A stretch of 64,000 bases of DNA, from NCBI RefSeq assembly GCF_018691265.1, contig NW_024881322.1:3286001-3350000 (forward strand). The letters are read 5' to 3'. The notes below the pieces were generated by a model. It was not told the DNA's origin. It ran no database searches and worked only from the letters and a program-made list of their open reading frames with translations. The position numbers and the translations under genes are program-made. The DNA is from Tyto alba (Eukaryota; Chordata; Aves; Strigiformes; Tytonidae). Positions 1 through 12,243 of this stretch are shown one piece after another (position 1 is the first letter of the stretch; the number at the start of each line of letters is the position of its first letter).

Positions 1-1554
1 TAACATTTCTTTTTAAAATCTAATTTCTCTAAATAAGCACAAGAAAAATCTCCCACTTGAATAAACACAGTGCTTCAGGGAAATTTTTAAGTGTGAACAC
101 TTACTTACCATCACTTACATACTTTTAAATACATTATACTAGTTCTTCTCTTCAGTACAAACACACCATAACAAGACTATTTACTTCATCTTTCTCCACA
201 CATTTTAGAGACTCTCTTGCAGAAACAGTAACTTAGAATTATACAAGCATGTTTTTCCACCTGTCCCATGGGAAATGCTACTCCCACAGAACAACAAATC
301 TTGTCAGCTTAATTTTTAAACAGATCTTGACAACGCATTATGACCTGGCCAACACCAATAGGATGCCAGGAGTTAAGGTCCAAAGGATAGAGCACGTCTG
401 TTTCCTTAACACCTCTACATATGAGAAAAATTGCTTTGTTAAATTCTGTCTGCCTGGAACTTGACTACTTCGCAGATGAGACATATACAGTAAAAGCGAT
501 TAGTCATACGCCACAGAAACCTAAGTAAATGAAAAGACAGCTCTCCGAAGAAATTGAAACTAGGCATGGAATTTTTTTTCAAAGTGCCATCAGGGAACCT
601 TTGACTATCTTTAATCTACAAATCTTACTCTCAGATATCAGCATTCTCGTATTGTCCCAAGGGAGTTGCCATATACCTAATACAGCAGGCTACCTTTCAG
701 GCAAAAGCGAAGTATGAAGAGAGGACTCATCAGAAACAATCTTAAAATCAACTAAGATCAGAATACAATCTCTACAGAGAAAGTGAAAAGACACAACAAC
801 ATAGCTCCTACTTCACTTACATTACCAGTTGTGTATCCAAAACATTCTCATCTGCAATAGTAGAAATCACTTTATCACAGTACAGTACAGTTATTTGCTC
901 TCTGTCTCATACCGATTTATTTTATTAGAATTTACTCTCTGCAGACTAAGCTGCCATCTGTAAATAACTTGATCAACTAAAATGGAGTTGCCGTCTTTGC
1001 CTCTTTGTGGCACTCCAAATTTTCTATCACTAGTTCAATTTCTGTTCTTTTAAAGACTTCAAGAAGAATAAAAAGATATAAAAACAAAACATATTATGAG
1101 AAAGAAAGTTTATCTTCAAAGTTGGATAAGAGTAGGAAGAAACTGCCATCAGACTTTTGTTTTTAAGCCAGATTTTTGCTCTGTTCTCAGTCATAGCCAA
1201 AGACAGCTGACAGATAAATTCAATTCTTACTTCGATACATGTCATAATTCTGAAGAAATTCTCCAGAAAGGCACTCACAAGTTATATAAAAGCATTCACA
1301 GCTACTCAGCTACTTTACTGTTTGCTTTAAGACAATGCAAAGCATTACACTAATTAAAAGAAAACATCTGTTCCTGCAGTAAACTATGCAAAAACTAGAA
1401 AGGACATACCAAATACACAACTAGTAAAATTACCCAGATCTCTTCCACCTGCACAGTGTTGGTTCCAGGAGCGAAAACCCAAGCCCAATTCCTCTGGAAT
1501 TTCAGTGCATATATACACAGAAAATGAGAGTTCTTATAAAAAAAAAAAAACAAA

Positions 1555-1568
1555 CACACACACACACA
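1555..1568. repeat. Short CA microsatellite
   Basis: Seven CA units preceded by an A13 run. Confidence 0.85.
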
Positions 1569-4366
1569 AAAATGAGCTTCTTCCCCACTTTCCCTCAATG
1601 CTGATTTCCACTGTGATGAACACCCAGCAGACAAATCCACCAAGGCACAGGAAAACCCTTCTACATAAGAGAAGTACAGCATCCAGACACAACCTACTCT
1701 CCTTTCCCTATAGCAATGCTGTAGTTCACTTTCACAAACCCCCTATCCATTTCAGATGGCACAATAGGCTGGATTTCACACAAATGCCCTCAGGAGAGGT
1801 GCACACAGGTGCACACAGCAGGAGGGAGGGAAACTCTCCCCAAAGAGAAGGTCTACAGGAGATTCGGTTAAGCAAGAATGAAAGGGGTTTTTTTTGTTGG
1901 TTCTGATTTTCTAGGTACCCGATATACCTTCAAACTACGTTTCTGGATGATAATTGATGCATGAAATATGCTTAACATCTATCTAAATTCTACAACAAAA
2001 ACCCTTCTGTTTTTAAGTCCTCTGGTCTTGGTTTATAGACTGAAAAAAAAAAAAAACCTACATTTTTTTCCTGGCTAACATCTAACACGTAAGCGAACAT
2101 CTATTGATAAAACTGCTACAATATACTGTAACTATACTCTAACAAATCCCCCCTTAACAATGCAACGGCAAGCCCCAAGGAGAGACCAAGATTAGATCTG
2201 GATTCCTTCCCCCGACAGGGATGGATGCGACAGCTTTGTGTCTCTGCTGAATCCTGCAGCAGGCTGAATAAGCAACAGCAAGTTGCAGCTGCACATCTGC
2301 TTTTCAGGTTAGAAAGACAATGTTGTATTTGCTAATGCTGTGCAGGGACTAGAAAATACTGTTACCTTCCAAAGAAAGAACAACATATGAGGAACAATGT
2401 ATTAGCATTTAGATAGAACAGCAAATTATTTTGGTTATTCTCCACAGAACCAAGTGTAGCAATGATGCATTTAAGGGAGACCTGACTGACCATGCCAAAT
2501 TTACTGAATTACACTAATAACAAAGATTATGTTCTCCCTTGTCTTCTTTCCTCACCCTTCCATGCCCACACGCATTTGGGGTGCGGGGCTGTGTGAGCGG
2601 GGGTGTTTAAGCAAGGCAGAGGACTCCTCTGCTCATTTCTTTCTCCTGCCATCTCAGCTGCAGGAGATACAAAGTTGTCATTTGTCACCAAATTGAAAGC
2701 ATCTAGATTTTGTCCTTCTTGTCCATTTAGTTTCTCCAAAAAAGAGGCAACAAAGAATCCGCTAAAACAAAGTTCAAGTACACACACACACAGACTCCAG
2801 ATTCATCTTCAATCCATTTGCTCTCATGAGAACCAATATAAGCAGCATTTGCACATTCAAATGAACCTCAAAAGTTCATAGGATGGGTTTGGCTTTTGTT
2901 TTAAGAAATCCTCAGAAAAAAATAAACATTTTATTTTACAGTTTGGAAAAGTACGCAAGTGAGAAACAGAAAAATATAGGGGGGAAATTCCTATCAGGGA
3001 GATGCTTTATTCAGCAAATGAATGGCTAATGTGAAACGCAGACTAAAAGAATGGATTTATATGTGCAGGCTTCTACTAGGAGACAGGATTCTGTCTGTCA
3101 AAACACTAAAAAAAAAAAAACAACAAAAAAAAACAGACTTAAAACACCACATAAACTGGTAAAGCTACTTTGAAATAAACATTCAAGTTTATTCCATTTG
3201 CAGTTTGGGAGAGAAGGATGTTAACCACAGTAGTCAATCGGCTCTAGAGATATTCTTTTGCCAAAGGCTACACAGGTAGAAAAAATAATGCTAACGTTCT
3301 TAGTCTGAAAATAAAAGTTTCTTCTCCACATTTTTATCTTTAAAAGGCACCTATTTCCTGTCTGCATGCCAAATGAACTCTAATGTGTCACAAGGTTCTT
3401 AATGCTGTTTAGCAAATACTTTACCTGTACCTAAGTGGTGACATTCTTGGCCAGTCGGAAAATCCTTGACATTTTTCTCCCTCCTACAGAAAGAGCCAAA
3501 CCCAAAGAAGCTTGTACAGATGCAATCCCTCACCTTCAACTCATACTATATATAACCAATACTTTCAACTAATAATACCCTTCTCCTGCACATTTTTCAA
3601 TGAAAGAAAAAAAACTACAACCAATTTAGCCAGTGATCAATGTACTTACCTTTAATAATGACACCTATAAATTAATTTGACACTATTTGACATTATTTTG
3701 ACTCGAAAGTACAAACACAGACAGGATTTTGCTTCGCTGACTGTTCTTGATGCACTTCCAAAATCAAGTGCTAACAAAAAAGACAATCACAAAAACCTTT
3801 CCTTGAAACTTTGAAGTGAAAATAAAACATGTACTGACTACCCTTCAAGACAAGATTGAAGACTTCAGTTTAATTTTCATGTCTGCTTGTAGGCTTGAGG
3901 TCTAAAACTGACAACTCATGAGAAAGATGACAATGAAGAGGAAAAATCATCTCATCCTTAAACTATTCCATGACAAAGGATGCCAGAAAAATATTTAAAG
4001 TCAAGACCTACACAATCTCAGATTCCAAATAGGACTCCACTAAACTGAATGTCAAGCTGCTTTATTTCTACTCACATTACTGGAAAACAAATCAATAAAA
4101 ATATTTCAAGCGACATTTTTTTTTTTTGCTTTTAAACAATAAAAGTCTGTAAATCTGCTTAAAATAGCTGCTATTTAATTATAATCTTCATGAGTGCATT
4201 CTGTAAGTACTAGGTCAGAAATTCAGCTACTTTATGTCCTTGCCTTAGAAGCAGTAAGATTGCAAGGCCTACGGTGCACAGAGAAGTCAGCAATCCTTGT
4301 ATAATCAGCCATAAAGACTTCAAGGACACAAAGAGAGCAAAAGTACACAGAAAGCAGAGAAAGTAG

Positions 4367-4381
4367 ATATATATATATATA
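4367..4381. repeat. Short TA microsatellite
   Basis: About seven AT units in intron 5. Confidence 0.85.
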
Positions 4382-5210
4382 GCTACTTTTCAAGCAGTTC
4401 TCTTCCTTTATGGCATAACAGTGAGAGCTTTTGATACTGAAGGAAGGTAAACTCGGGTGTAAGTTCAAATCACCAAAGCTAAACCACTGATTACTTCACA
4501 CGCTGAGCAGGATTGTGCGGCTTTGTTGGACTAGATTGCTTTCATGAGCTGTAGGCTAGAAGCCAGAAAAGAAGTTACCAAATTCCTATCTTGCCTCTCT
4601 CTACAAAATTCTGTGAACCCTGCCCCACAATGCCCACTAACATCTTGGACACTATGTACCAGGTAATGAGACAGCACTGGGTTGGAAACATTTGGCAATA
4701 GGGCACAGGGCCATCGCATCTCATGGGAAAGGCATTTTATACTTCCTATCAGAGGAACATATGGATTTAAGCTAACAAGAGTCATTTTCACCTGACAGTA
4801 TCACCAGGTGACAGTAAAGGTCATCTTTTGGTTGCACATTCTAGGTATGAAATTAAAAAAAATCCACCTGGAGGACACAGAACTGAAATGAAATGCATCA
4901 TCTCTCAGAATTAGAATTTGCTGGAGGATTACTTAAAGGCATTAGACTGATTGGGTATGAGTTTATGCGGCTTTTGATGACTCTGAAACTCTACCTACTC
5001 AGCAGAAATGTTAAGTCTATCAAAGTATGCCTGGACAAGATTAAGTATATAGGAAAATCAGTAATCAAGACTTGTAGGCCAGGTTCTTTCAGGCAACTGT
5101 GTTGCATAACATGGCCTGGGGAAAAGAAAAGGAAAAAAGATAAATTCCTTTCACAGACTCTTTCAGTCAGGGAGAAGAGATTAAATATTTCAGCAGCTTT
5201 TTGTTCCTCA

Positions 5211-5228
5211 TTTTTTTTTTTTTTTTTT
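5211..5228 (+). repeat. T18 homopolymer
   Basis: A run of 18 T followed by A6, in intron 5. Confidence 0.9.
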
Positions 5229-6432
5229 AAAAAATTACATACCAAAGAATAAGCACATGTACACACTAAAGAATTAACTGTTTGCATTCAAGTTCTCACA
5301 GCTACACCGAAGATGCTAGTGTGAACCAGTGCTACAGAATTTTGATTCCTGAAAGGATTCTTGTACAAGTTTAAAAGCTTAGGAGGAATAAACAGAAACA
5401 CTTATTAAATTTTATTTAGTCGTGGCTTTCCACTTTTTTTTTTTTCCCCAAAAAAAAAATACGCGATTCCCTTTCAGCAATTACTAATGTTATGCTTGCT
5501 TTTCTCTGTTCTTGTGCACAGATCCTCAAAAATCATTATCAACTCAAAATACAGACACTGATTTAACAGAATATTATCTGGACACAGATTCAAGGACATA
5601 TACAACTCAAGTCATCTATCTCTGACAGTTCACTTAGATCACATGGACATGAAAAACAACCTTCCGGGACTTTGAAACTAGAAAGTGACTTTTCTTTGAA
5701 GGATGCTTTTCATCTTTCCTCCAAACAATTCTCTTCTGAAATGAAATTATATCAAAGAATTCAATTGAATGCACTTTATCATTACTGTTGAGATATGTGC
5801 AAGGTTTATTTGCATTTTCTGCAAGAAAACCACAATACAGAAAATAAGAAAACTTTCTGTTCATTTATGTTCCTTTATGAAATACATCAGACTCTGAATG
5901 CAGGGAAGTCACAATATACCACGGTAAAGGTGGCAAAGCTTTTACGCCGTTTTTTCCAAGAACCCTTTTTATACCATTTGCCTACTGCTCAGCTGACTCT
6001 CTCACATTTCTATCCTCCCTACTATGGGAATTCTTCAGAGATCTTCCTACCTAGCTGTCTCAGCAGCCCTGAGGGCACATCCTGCCCCGTAGTAAACCTG
6101 TGGTCAGGGACAGGTGGGGAGGGATGCTGTTGATGCACCTGAAAAAAAATCTTAAAAAGCCACCCCATATTCAGAGTTCTGCTGCTGCTCCTCCTCTTAT
6201 ATCAAGTCCTGCTCCTGCTCTTAGACTAGGTAGTGAAGTTTGTGTACGGAAAAGCACTGACCACCCTTTCAGAAAGCTAAAGGTCTGACATTTGACATTA
6301 TGGACAGAGACGTAGAACTGTGTGAACTGAAAAAAAAAAAAGCAAGCTACATGGGGACCAAAAGGTTCACACCTGCAGGGCTCAACGCAGAAACACAGTT
6401 TGACATTTTAGGTTCATAAAAATTGCCACAGA

Positions 6433-6455
6433 TTTTTTTTTTTTTTTTTTTTTTT
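6433..6455 (+). repeat. T23 homopolymer
   Basis: An uninterrupted run of 23 T in intron 5. Confidence 0.9.
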
Positions 6456-6975
6456 AAATAGCAGTATGGAGAACTCTTTCCAGATTTAAAGAAAACCACA
6501 GACTGGAATAAATCAGCCTCGGCAGCATCCTTCTGTGTAGAAAATGAGAAATAAGATTTTCAGTGTAGCATTGCATATTACATTTATTTTTAGCAAACAA
6601 ATCTGCATTGTGATTTCAATCTCAAAAAAAAAAAAAAAAAGGGGCAAAAACAAAACAACCAAGCAGGTTCTGCACTGTCACTGAGAACATAGGCTTATCT
6701 AGCTGTTCTCCGTGCCACCCTTTTTTCTTTGTCTTGATGTTTTCAGAACCTGATTTCCATGAGAAGACTTAGGACAACCTGTTTTCCTCCTCTCTTCTGA
6801 TTTCAATAGATTTTGCATCTTTTTTTAGGAAAAGAATAAAAGCGATACTTGAAGCTGTAGAAGCTCAGAAGCTGCTCAGCCCAACTTGCCTCTCTGGGGA
6901 ATGGTTAAATTTGCCTGCTTCAGTATCACAACAAAAAACCCCAAGACACATAAAATCATACCTCAGAGAGCTCAC

Positions 6976-7186
6976 CTGATGACAGTGTTCTGTTATGATG
7001 CTGGCCCACTTGATGCATGCTTTGCTGTAACAGACTCAGGCATTCTCCAAGGCAGCTCAGGGTGGCAGCAGAGGTAGCTTTTAAAAGCAGCAAGTCCTGA
7101 TCCAAGGCAGAAAGGGGCCCAGAACTTGGGAGAGCTTCAATGGCTTGTACAAGATTCTTCTGTTGTCCCTCAACTTGGCTCATGAT
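6976..7186 (-). CDS. OSBPL10: OSBPL10 exon 5 (helical region between PH and ORD)
   Basis: This 211 bp exon encodes 70 codons plus one base. It opens [20 protein letters not shown], contains [20 protein letters not shown] followed by [12 protein letters not shown], and ends HHNRTLSS plus the first base of the next codon. This Leu-rich helical block lies between the PH and lipid-transfer domains of ORP9, ORP10 and ORP11, and in mammals that region is implicated in ORP9-ORP10 pairing. ORP10 is known as a phosphatidylserine/PI4P exchanger at ER contacts with Golgi and endosomes. The sequence is closer to OSBPL10 than to OSBPL11, which has RRIECLPTSGHL in the equivalent place. The acceptor is tttgaacctttacag before 7186 and the donor is CAG/gtgagctc after 6976. 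Reading through the donor reaches a TGA within nine codons. The next exon and the OSBP-related domain lie beyond the left edge. Confidence 0.96.
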
Positions 7187-10100
7187 CTGTAAAGGTTCAA
7201 AAACATTCGCTGTCATAGGAAATATCACTACGTAGCTGTTAAATTCTTATGAGTTGATATAGTGACTAAATGTGAAGAACTACCACAAATGGATGTTAAT
7301 GTTCTGATCCATATACTTACCTACAATAACGAAGGGCTTGAGACTACCCAAGGCCTGCAAAAATGTCAAGACTATGTTAGAGAAAATCGTCTCTTAAAAT
7401 AGTAGGTTCATAGTAGGTTTAATAGTGTGACTCATACTTTCTGAAAGTCTTTGTAAATGAAAATTAAGAAAATCCTACTTCCTTCTCCATTATTATCTTA
7501 GGCTGAGATATTCCTTCCTTTATGTGATCTGAGACACGCAAGGAAGCTACACTGTCCCTCCTCCTTCTTTCCTATATAAAACATCTAATGACAGCTTAAG
7601 AATGGACATTTTTCATTTCTCAAGCATCAGTAAAGAATTGTTTTTAAAAAATAAGGTAACAGTTTACAGACATTAACTTAGAGTACTTATTTACTATCAG
7701 GTATGAATACCAGCTGTCAGGGAGAAAGTTAATCTGTTTCTAGATTTGGACCATCCAGATGAAGATGAAATACATGCTTGTATAGCAGATAAAAACAATG
7801 TTATTTAAGTAGGCTGTTCTTTAAACAAATTGGCAAACTTCCACAATCCTTACTAAAGCCAAAAGAAAAAGGAGATGTTTAAAACTTCCCTCTTCATTTC
7901 TAGAGCCTGTAGGAAACCATACATGCATATGACAAGTCTCTTTTCTTAAACTTACCTTGCAAACAACTTATCACAAAAACTCAAGAGGTTCATACTTGAA
8001 GTATCCAAAGCTTTCAGAAACAATATCTAAAGATTTCAAAAGCAACAAAGATTCAAGCTCCGTTTGTCCAAGCTACTGTACTGTAAAAATGTATTATTGT
8101 GAACTTTATGACTTTTTATTATTAGATTTTCAGAGTATGGTGTTCTTTCTGTAGCCTCCCTATGCTAAGGTAGACTGATTTTAAAAGTTTACGTTGAGTG
8201 CACTGAAAAGCAATAAAGGAAACTGAACTCAAAAGATGCAAATAACCATCCTTGCAAACAAGTTAGAACAGAATTAAGCGAAAAGCTGTTGTTGCAAGGT
8301 TCATAAGGCAATTTAGCTAAATACCTTGCTGAAGGTTACAATAATGACATTTTGATAGTCAACATTTAAAACAGAGGCCAAAGCTTCAGTAGAAGACACA
8401 GTTCATTTTAATTCCCTTTGACAGAAAGCAAGATTAGTCAGAAGGTGACACAGACCCCCAGGATATGCAGCTTTAGGGAACCACCAGAACCCCAGGCAGA
8501 TCTCTGCTTTGAGAAGTTACACAAGGTGTAACTGAGCTCCACAGCACAGAGAGGGTTGCTTCAAAGATAAAACAAAAACAAGAGCACCACAGACACACAC
8601 TCATACTAACAGTCCTCCCTCAGGAAAAGAGCTCAGGGAGGCAAACTGAAGGAACCACTAAGAGGAAAAAAATATTATCATCTTCCTGGAAAACTGCACA
8701 ATATGATTGTATGGAAAACTGCTTCTCTCCTTTTCCCATCCTGAATAATAATGTGACGTTGAAAACCTGACATTCTCATGCTTCACAGTAACAGAAATGT
8801 TCTATTTTCATTTCTATGTGACTAGTTTTCCTTCCTACCTTTTTTTTTTTGTTGTTGGTCAGAAACCGCTTACATTTCCAGATATTTGCTTCCACAGGAA
8901 GTAAAACCCAAAATAAAACTTTGAAAACTTCAAACATTTCCATTTTCTCCTCTACCCTTAATAAAGGGCAACTATATTCTTCTGCAGCTAAGGCAGAAGC
9001 ATAAGACAAACTGACCAGAGAACATAGGAAACATTTGGAAAATTAACTGCCTGTTTGCAGTTATCACCTAGCTCAAAGCTTTGCAGGCGTCTATCAACTA
9101 TACACTTCCTAGGTTAGGAGAAGTTTAAATAAAATCAATGATTTATTCCCCCTTTATCTAAAACAAGGTGTTCTGAGTCTTACTGTTCTCTAGCTGACCT
9201 AAGATAGTTTTAAAGAAGCTTTTTTGATTCATCTTTACTGCGCTACGTAGCTTCACATTATAGTGATACCAGCAGCTGTTCTACAGACCTGGCATAGCGG
9301 AAGACACCAAGAACTGCAACTTCCGTGTAGGACTCAAAATACCAGAACTTGTCGAAGATTTACTGCTCAAGCACTGATCAAAACCACTCTGCTAAAGGTG
9401 CTGAATGAACAGAACAAAAAGGAAGAACCCCCCCCATTCTAGAGAGTCACAGAACAACTCTGTGGCAAAAGGGGAAGGAAAGAATGTATATTCTTTAAAT
9501 AACTGAACTTTTTTTACAAGCTTGCCGATTTTTCTTTTTAAAAAGTCATTGACAAAATATTTTAAAGGAGTTGAAGCGTGGTTGTTCTAAAAAGAAGAAA
9601 TAAAAGAGGAGCTAATACAGAAACACCAAACCATGCTAGATGAAACTCATTAAACAAATTAACCCTTACCGCGACAGACACTAGGCCATGCAGCTACATC
9701 ATTATCCTCCTACTTGTGTGTCAGCTTTTTGTTATCTTGGGGGGAAGAGAGGCAGAGTGCTTCATTTATCAGCATTCTAAACTGGTTTGAAAACGAGAAT
9801 GAAAAGCTTTGATTTTGAGAAAGTTAAATGTAACTGGCATTTTCTAAAATGAAATAACTTGCTTAATTTTCAATGACTTTGCTCTTACATGGGATTATTT
9901 TAGTACCTTACAGCTCTGAATTTTCCTCATTTGCAAATTTGGTCAAAGTAGTAGCTCTCTACTTTTTTACAACAAAAACTATTTGCTCCCGTCTCCTCAC
10001 CAAGTCTCAACTCACTTCTCTTTCCACTCTTGTTTCAGCTTTGGCACCCCCTCTGCATCTCTAAGTCACTTATCATATAGAAAAAAAACCCGCATATTCC

Positions 10101-10431
10101 CACAGATGCACTCAAGCTTCAGAAATACAACTCTATGTTAGATGTAAACCAGAAAAACTGAAAGAACCATCAGGACCTATTACATGTATTACAAGGAATT
10201 ACACGTGTGCATATACCTAACACTAGTAGGCCTGCATTTATCTAACTGCAAAATGTTCAGTAAGAGGAAGCCTTGTGCTAGGAAGAGACAAGCTTGTATG
10301 TATGGTTTGCTCCTTTCTCCATCTTCAGCCTGCAGCAGGACCACATTATGTGCTCCCTATTTTCAGCTTTCCTGAAGCCTGATGGAGATTCAGACCCTTT
10401 AGCCTGCCAGAAATTCTCAGGTATTGTCCGT

Positions 10432-10436
10432 ATTCT
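10432..10436. repeat. Left target-site duplication (ATTCT) of the intron 4 LTR
   Basis: ATTCT immediately precedes TGTGGTGGG at the LTR edge and recurs at 11530-11534. Confidence 0.82.
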
Positions 10437-11529
10437 TGTGGTGGGTTGACCTTGGTTGGACACCAGGTGCTCACCAAGCCGTTCTGTGACTCCCCTCCTC
10501 AACTGGACAAGTGGAGAAAAAATACAACAAAAGGCTCATGGGTCAAAAAAAGGACAGGGAGATCACTCAGAAATTACCGTCACAGGCAAAACAGACTCAA
10601 CTTGGGGAAATGAGGTTAATTTCTTACCAATCAGAGTAGAATAGTGAAAAATAAAACCAAATCTTTAAATATCTTCCCCTCCCTTCTTCCCCAGCTCAAC
10701 TTCATTCCCAACTTCTCTACCTCCTCCCCCTGAGCAGCACAGGGGAACGGGGAATGGGGGTTCTTGTCAGTTCATCACCTGTTGTCTCTGCTGCTCCTTC
10801 CTCCTCAGGGGGAGGAGGACTCCTCACACTCTTCCCCTACTCCAGCGTGGGATCCCTCCCGCAGGAGACAGTCCTCCACAAACTTCTCCAAGGTGAGTCC
10901 TTCCCATGGGCTGCAGTTCTTCACAAACTACTCCAGCGTGGATCCTTTCCATAGGGTGCAGTCCTTCAGGAAGAGATTGTTCCAGTGTAGGTCCCCCCAC
11001 AGTGTCACAACTCCTATGAGCAAACCTGCTCCAGTGTGGGCTCCTCTCTCCACGGGGTCACAGCCTCCTTTGAGCATCCCCCTGCTCCGGCGTGGGGTCC
11101 TCCGGGGGCTGCAGGTGGAGATCTGCTCCACTGTGGACCTTCCAGGGGCCCCTGGGGCACAGCCTGCCTCACCACGGGCCTCCCCACGGGCTGCAGGGGA
11201 ACCTCTGCTCCGGCCCCTGGAGCACCTCCTCCCTCTCCTCCTCCACTGACCTCGGTGCCTGCAGAGGTGAGCTCTCACATATTGTCACTCCTCTCTCCAG
11301 CTGCAATTCCACAGGGTTTGGGTGGTTTTTTTCCCCTTTCTTAAGCACGTTATCCCAGAGGTGCTACCCCCGTCACTGACGGGCTCAGCCTTGGCCAGCA
11401 GCGGGTCCCTCTCGGAGCCGGCTGGCGTTGGCTCTGTCGGACACAGGGGAAGCTTCTAGCAGCTTCTCACAAAAGCCACCACACTACCCTCCCCCTGCTA
11501 CCAAAACCTTGTCACGCTAACCCAATACA
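10437..11529 (-). mobile_element. Solo LTR of an avian endogenous retrovirus, older copy
   Basis: A 1093 bp GC-rich block. On the minus strand it starts TGTATTGGGTTAGCGTGAC and ends GGTCAACCCACCACA, giving TG...CA ends. The 5 bp direct repeat ATTCT flanks it at 10432-10436 and 11530-11534. It shares layout with the intron 3 LTR (GAGAAGCT near the start, GATAACG before the promoter region, minisatellite-like middle, A/T-rich 3' part) but differs at the ends, so it is a related, separate subfamily. The expected TATA and AATAAA sites are changed: TGCTTAAG at 11340-11347 and a TAAGAAAT-type sequence near 10618-10626. The open frames inside it are by-products of GC-rich repeats and do not encode a retroviral protein. 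It is sense-oriented with OSBPL10. Confidence 0.9.
10838..11230. repeat. Diverged minisatellite inside the intron 4 LTR
   Basis: A unit of roughly 50-60 bases recurs several times, recognisable by CTCCAGCGTGG or CTCCRGTGTGG followed by a C-rich part, GGGCTGCAG or similar, and CCTTCACAAACT. Examples begin near 10841, 10931, 10989, 11030 and 11084. Copies are unequal and mutated. The array is part of the LTR, not an independent locus. Confidence 0.7.
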
Positions 11530-11534
11530 ATTCT
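11530..11534. repeat. Right target-site duplication (ATTCT) of the intron 4 LTR
   Basis: ATTCT immediately follows the CCCAATACA edge of the LTR and matches the copy at 10432-10436. Confidence 0.82.
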
Positions 11535-12228
11535 TCTGAAATAACACCACCCTCAAAGAAACCTGCCACCCAATGACACCCTCACAGAAGACCAAACTCA
11601 ACAGGAATCATCTCTGATGTCTGCCTCAGTAGGTCATCCGCTCCCTGCCACTTGCTCCAAAACAGCCAGTTCACAGCTTCTGTGGCTGCCTGTTTCCTCC
11701 TCTCCCTGGCTGATCTTAAAATCCTGCGTGATTGCTTTCCCTACTTATCCCAGCCACAGCAACTGCCAACTACTCCTTCGCAGCTGGAATTGCACCTCCT
11801 GGACCTACCCTTTTATGAACGCACCGCCGACCATGATGTATGGGACCAAACAGCTATGTGACAAGATCCCAAACAAATGGGTACGTAGAAATTACTCTGT
11901 TCTCAAGGTCACCCCCACAGTATGTGAAAGATAGGCAGAAAAAGCTATGAGATGCCCTAGGATTGCAATGAAATGTATTTCAGACATAAAAAGAAAGAAC
12001 AATCTTTCATACGGCAAACATGCTAAAATTAGCTGTTAAAAATTCATTTAAGAAATAATAATGAAAAATTGAGGTGCTATTTTCTGTGCTAAACGAAAGA
12101 ATTACAGTAATTTGATATTTTGTTAAAATACTAGAAGATATATTAACCTTTCCCATGGAGAGAAATCACCTCACAAAACTTGAATGTAATTTTTTATTTA
12201 AGGCTTCAATTTGTTTCTGAAACTATAA

Positions 12229-12243
12229 AGAGAGAGAGAGAGA
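12229..12243. repeat. Short GA microsatellite
   Basis: About seven AG units in intron 4. Confidence 0.85.

Larger units (their letters stand above)
1..6975 (-). other. OSBPL10: OSBPL10 intron 5, 5' part
   Basis: This is the start of the intron after exon 5, cut by the left edge. It is AT-rich, ordinary-looking sequence. Visible are a short CA run at 1555-1568, a TA run at 4367-4381, and long T runs at 5211-5228 and 6433-6455, with A runs elsewhere. I looked for the next ORP10 exon, which should begin with a conserved Gly-Trp-containing segment, and did not see it. The open frames here are short, start at random and match nothing I know. Confidence 0.8.

Noticed and set aside
1505..1906. 133-codon plus-strand open frame
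   Set aside because: It starts in an A-run and CA microsatellite and shows no conserved motif.
4508..4560. TTGGACTAGATTGC, resembling the 3' part of avian CR1 retroposons
   Set aside because: Only about a dozen bases agree, and the terminal 8 bp repeats and flanking CR1 body are not seen. Too little to call an element.
10764..11379. Several overlapping long open frames on both strands, up to 161 codons
   Set aside because: They lie wholly inside the GC-rich LTR and its tandem repeats; their residues (Ser/Pro/Gly/Arg-rich) reflect composition and match no retroviral protein.
11535..11940. GC-richer sequence beside the intron 4 LTR, considered as remaining internal retroviral sequence
   Set aside because: It lies outside the target-site duplication ATTCT, so it is pre-existing flank, and no retroviral motif is visible.
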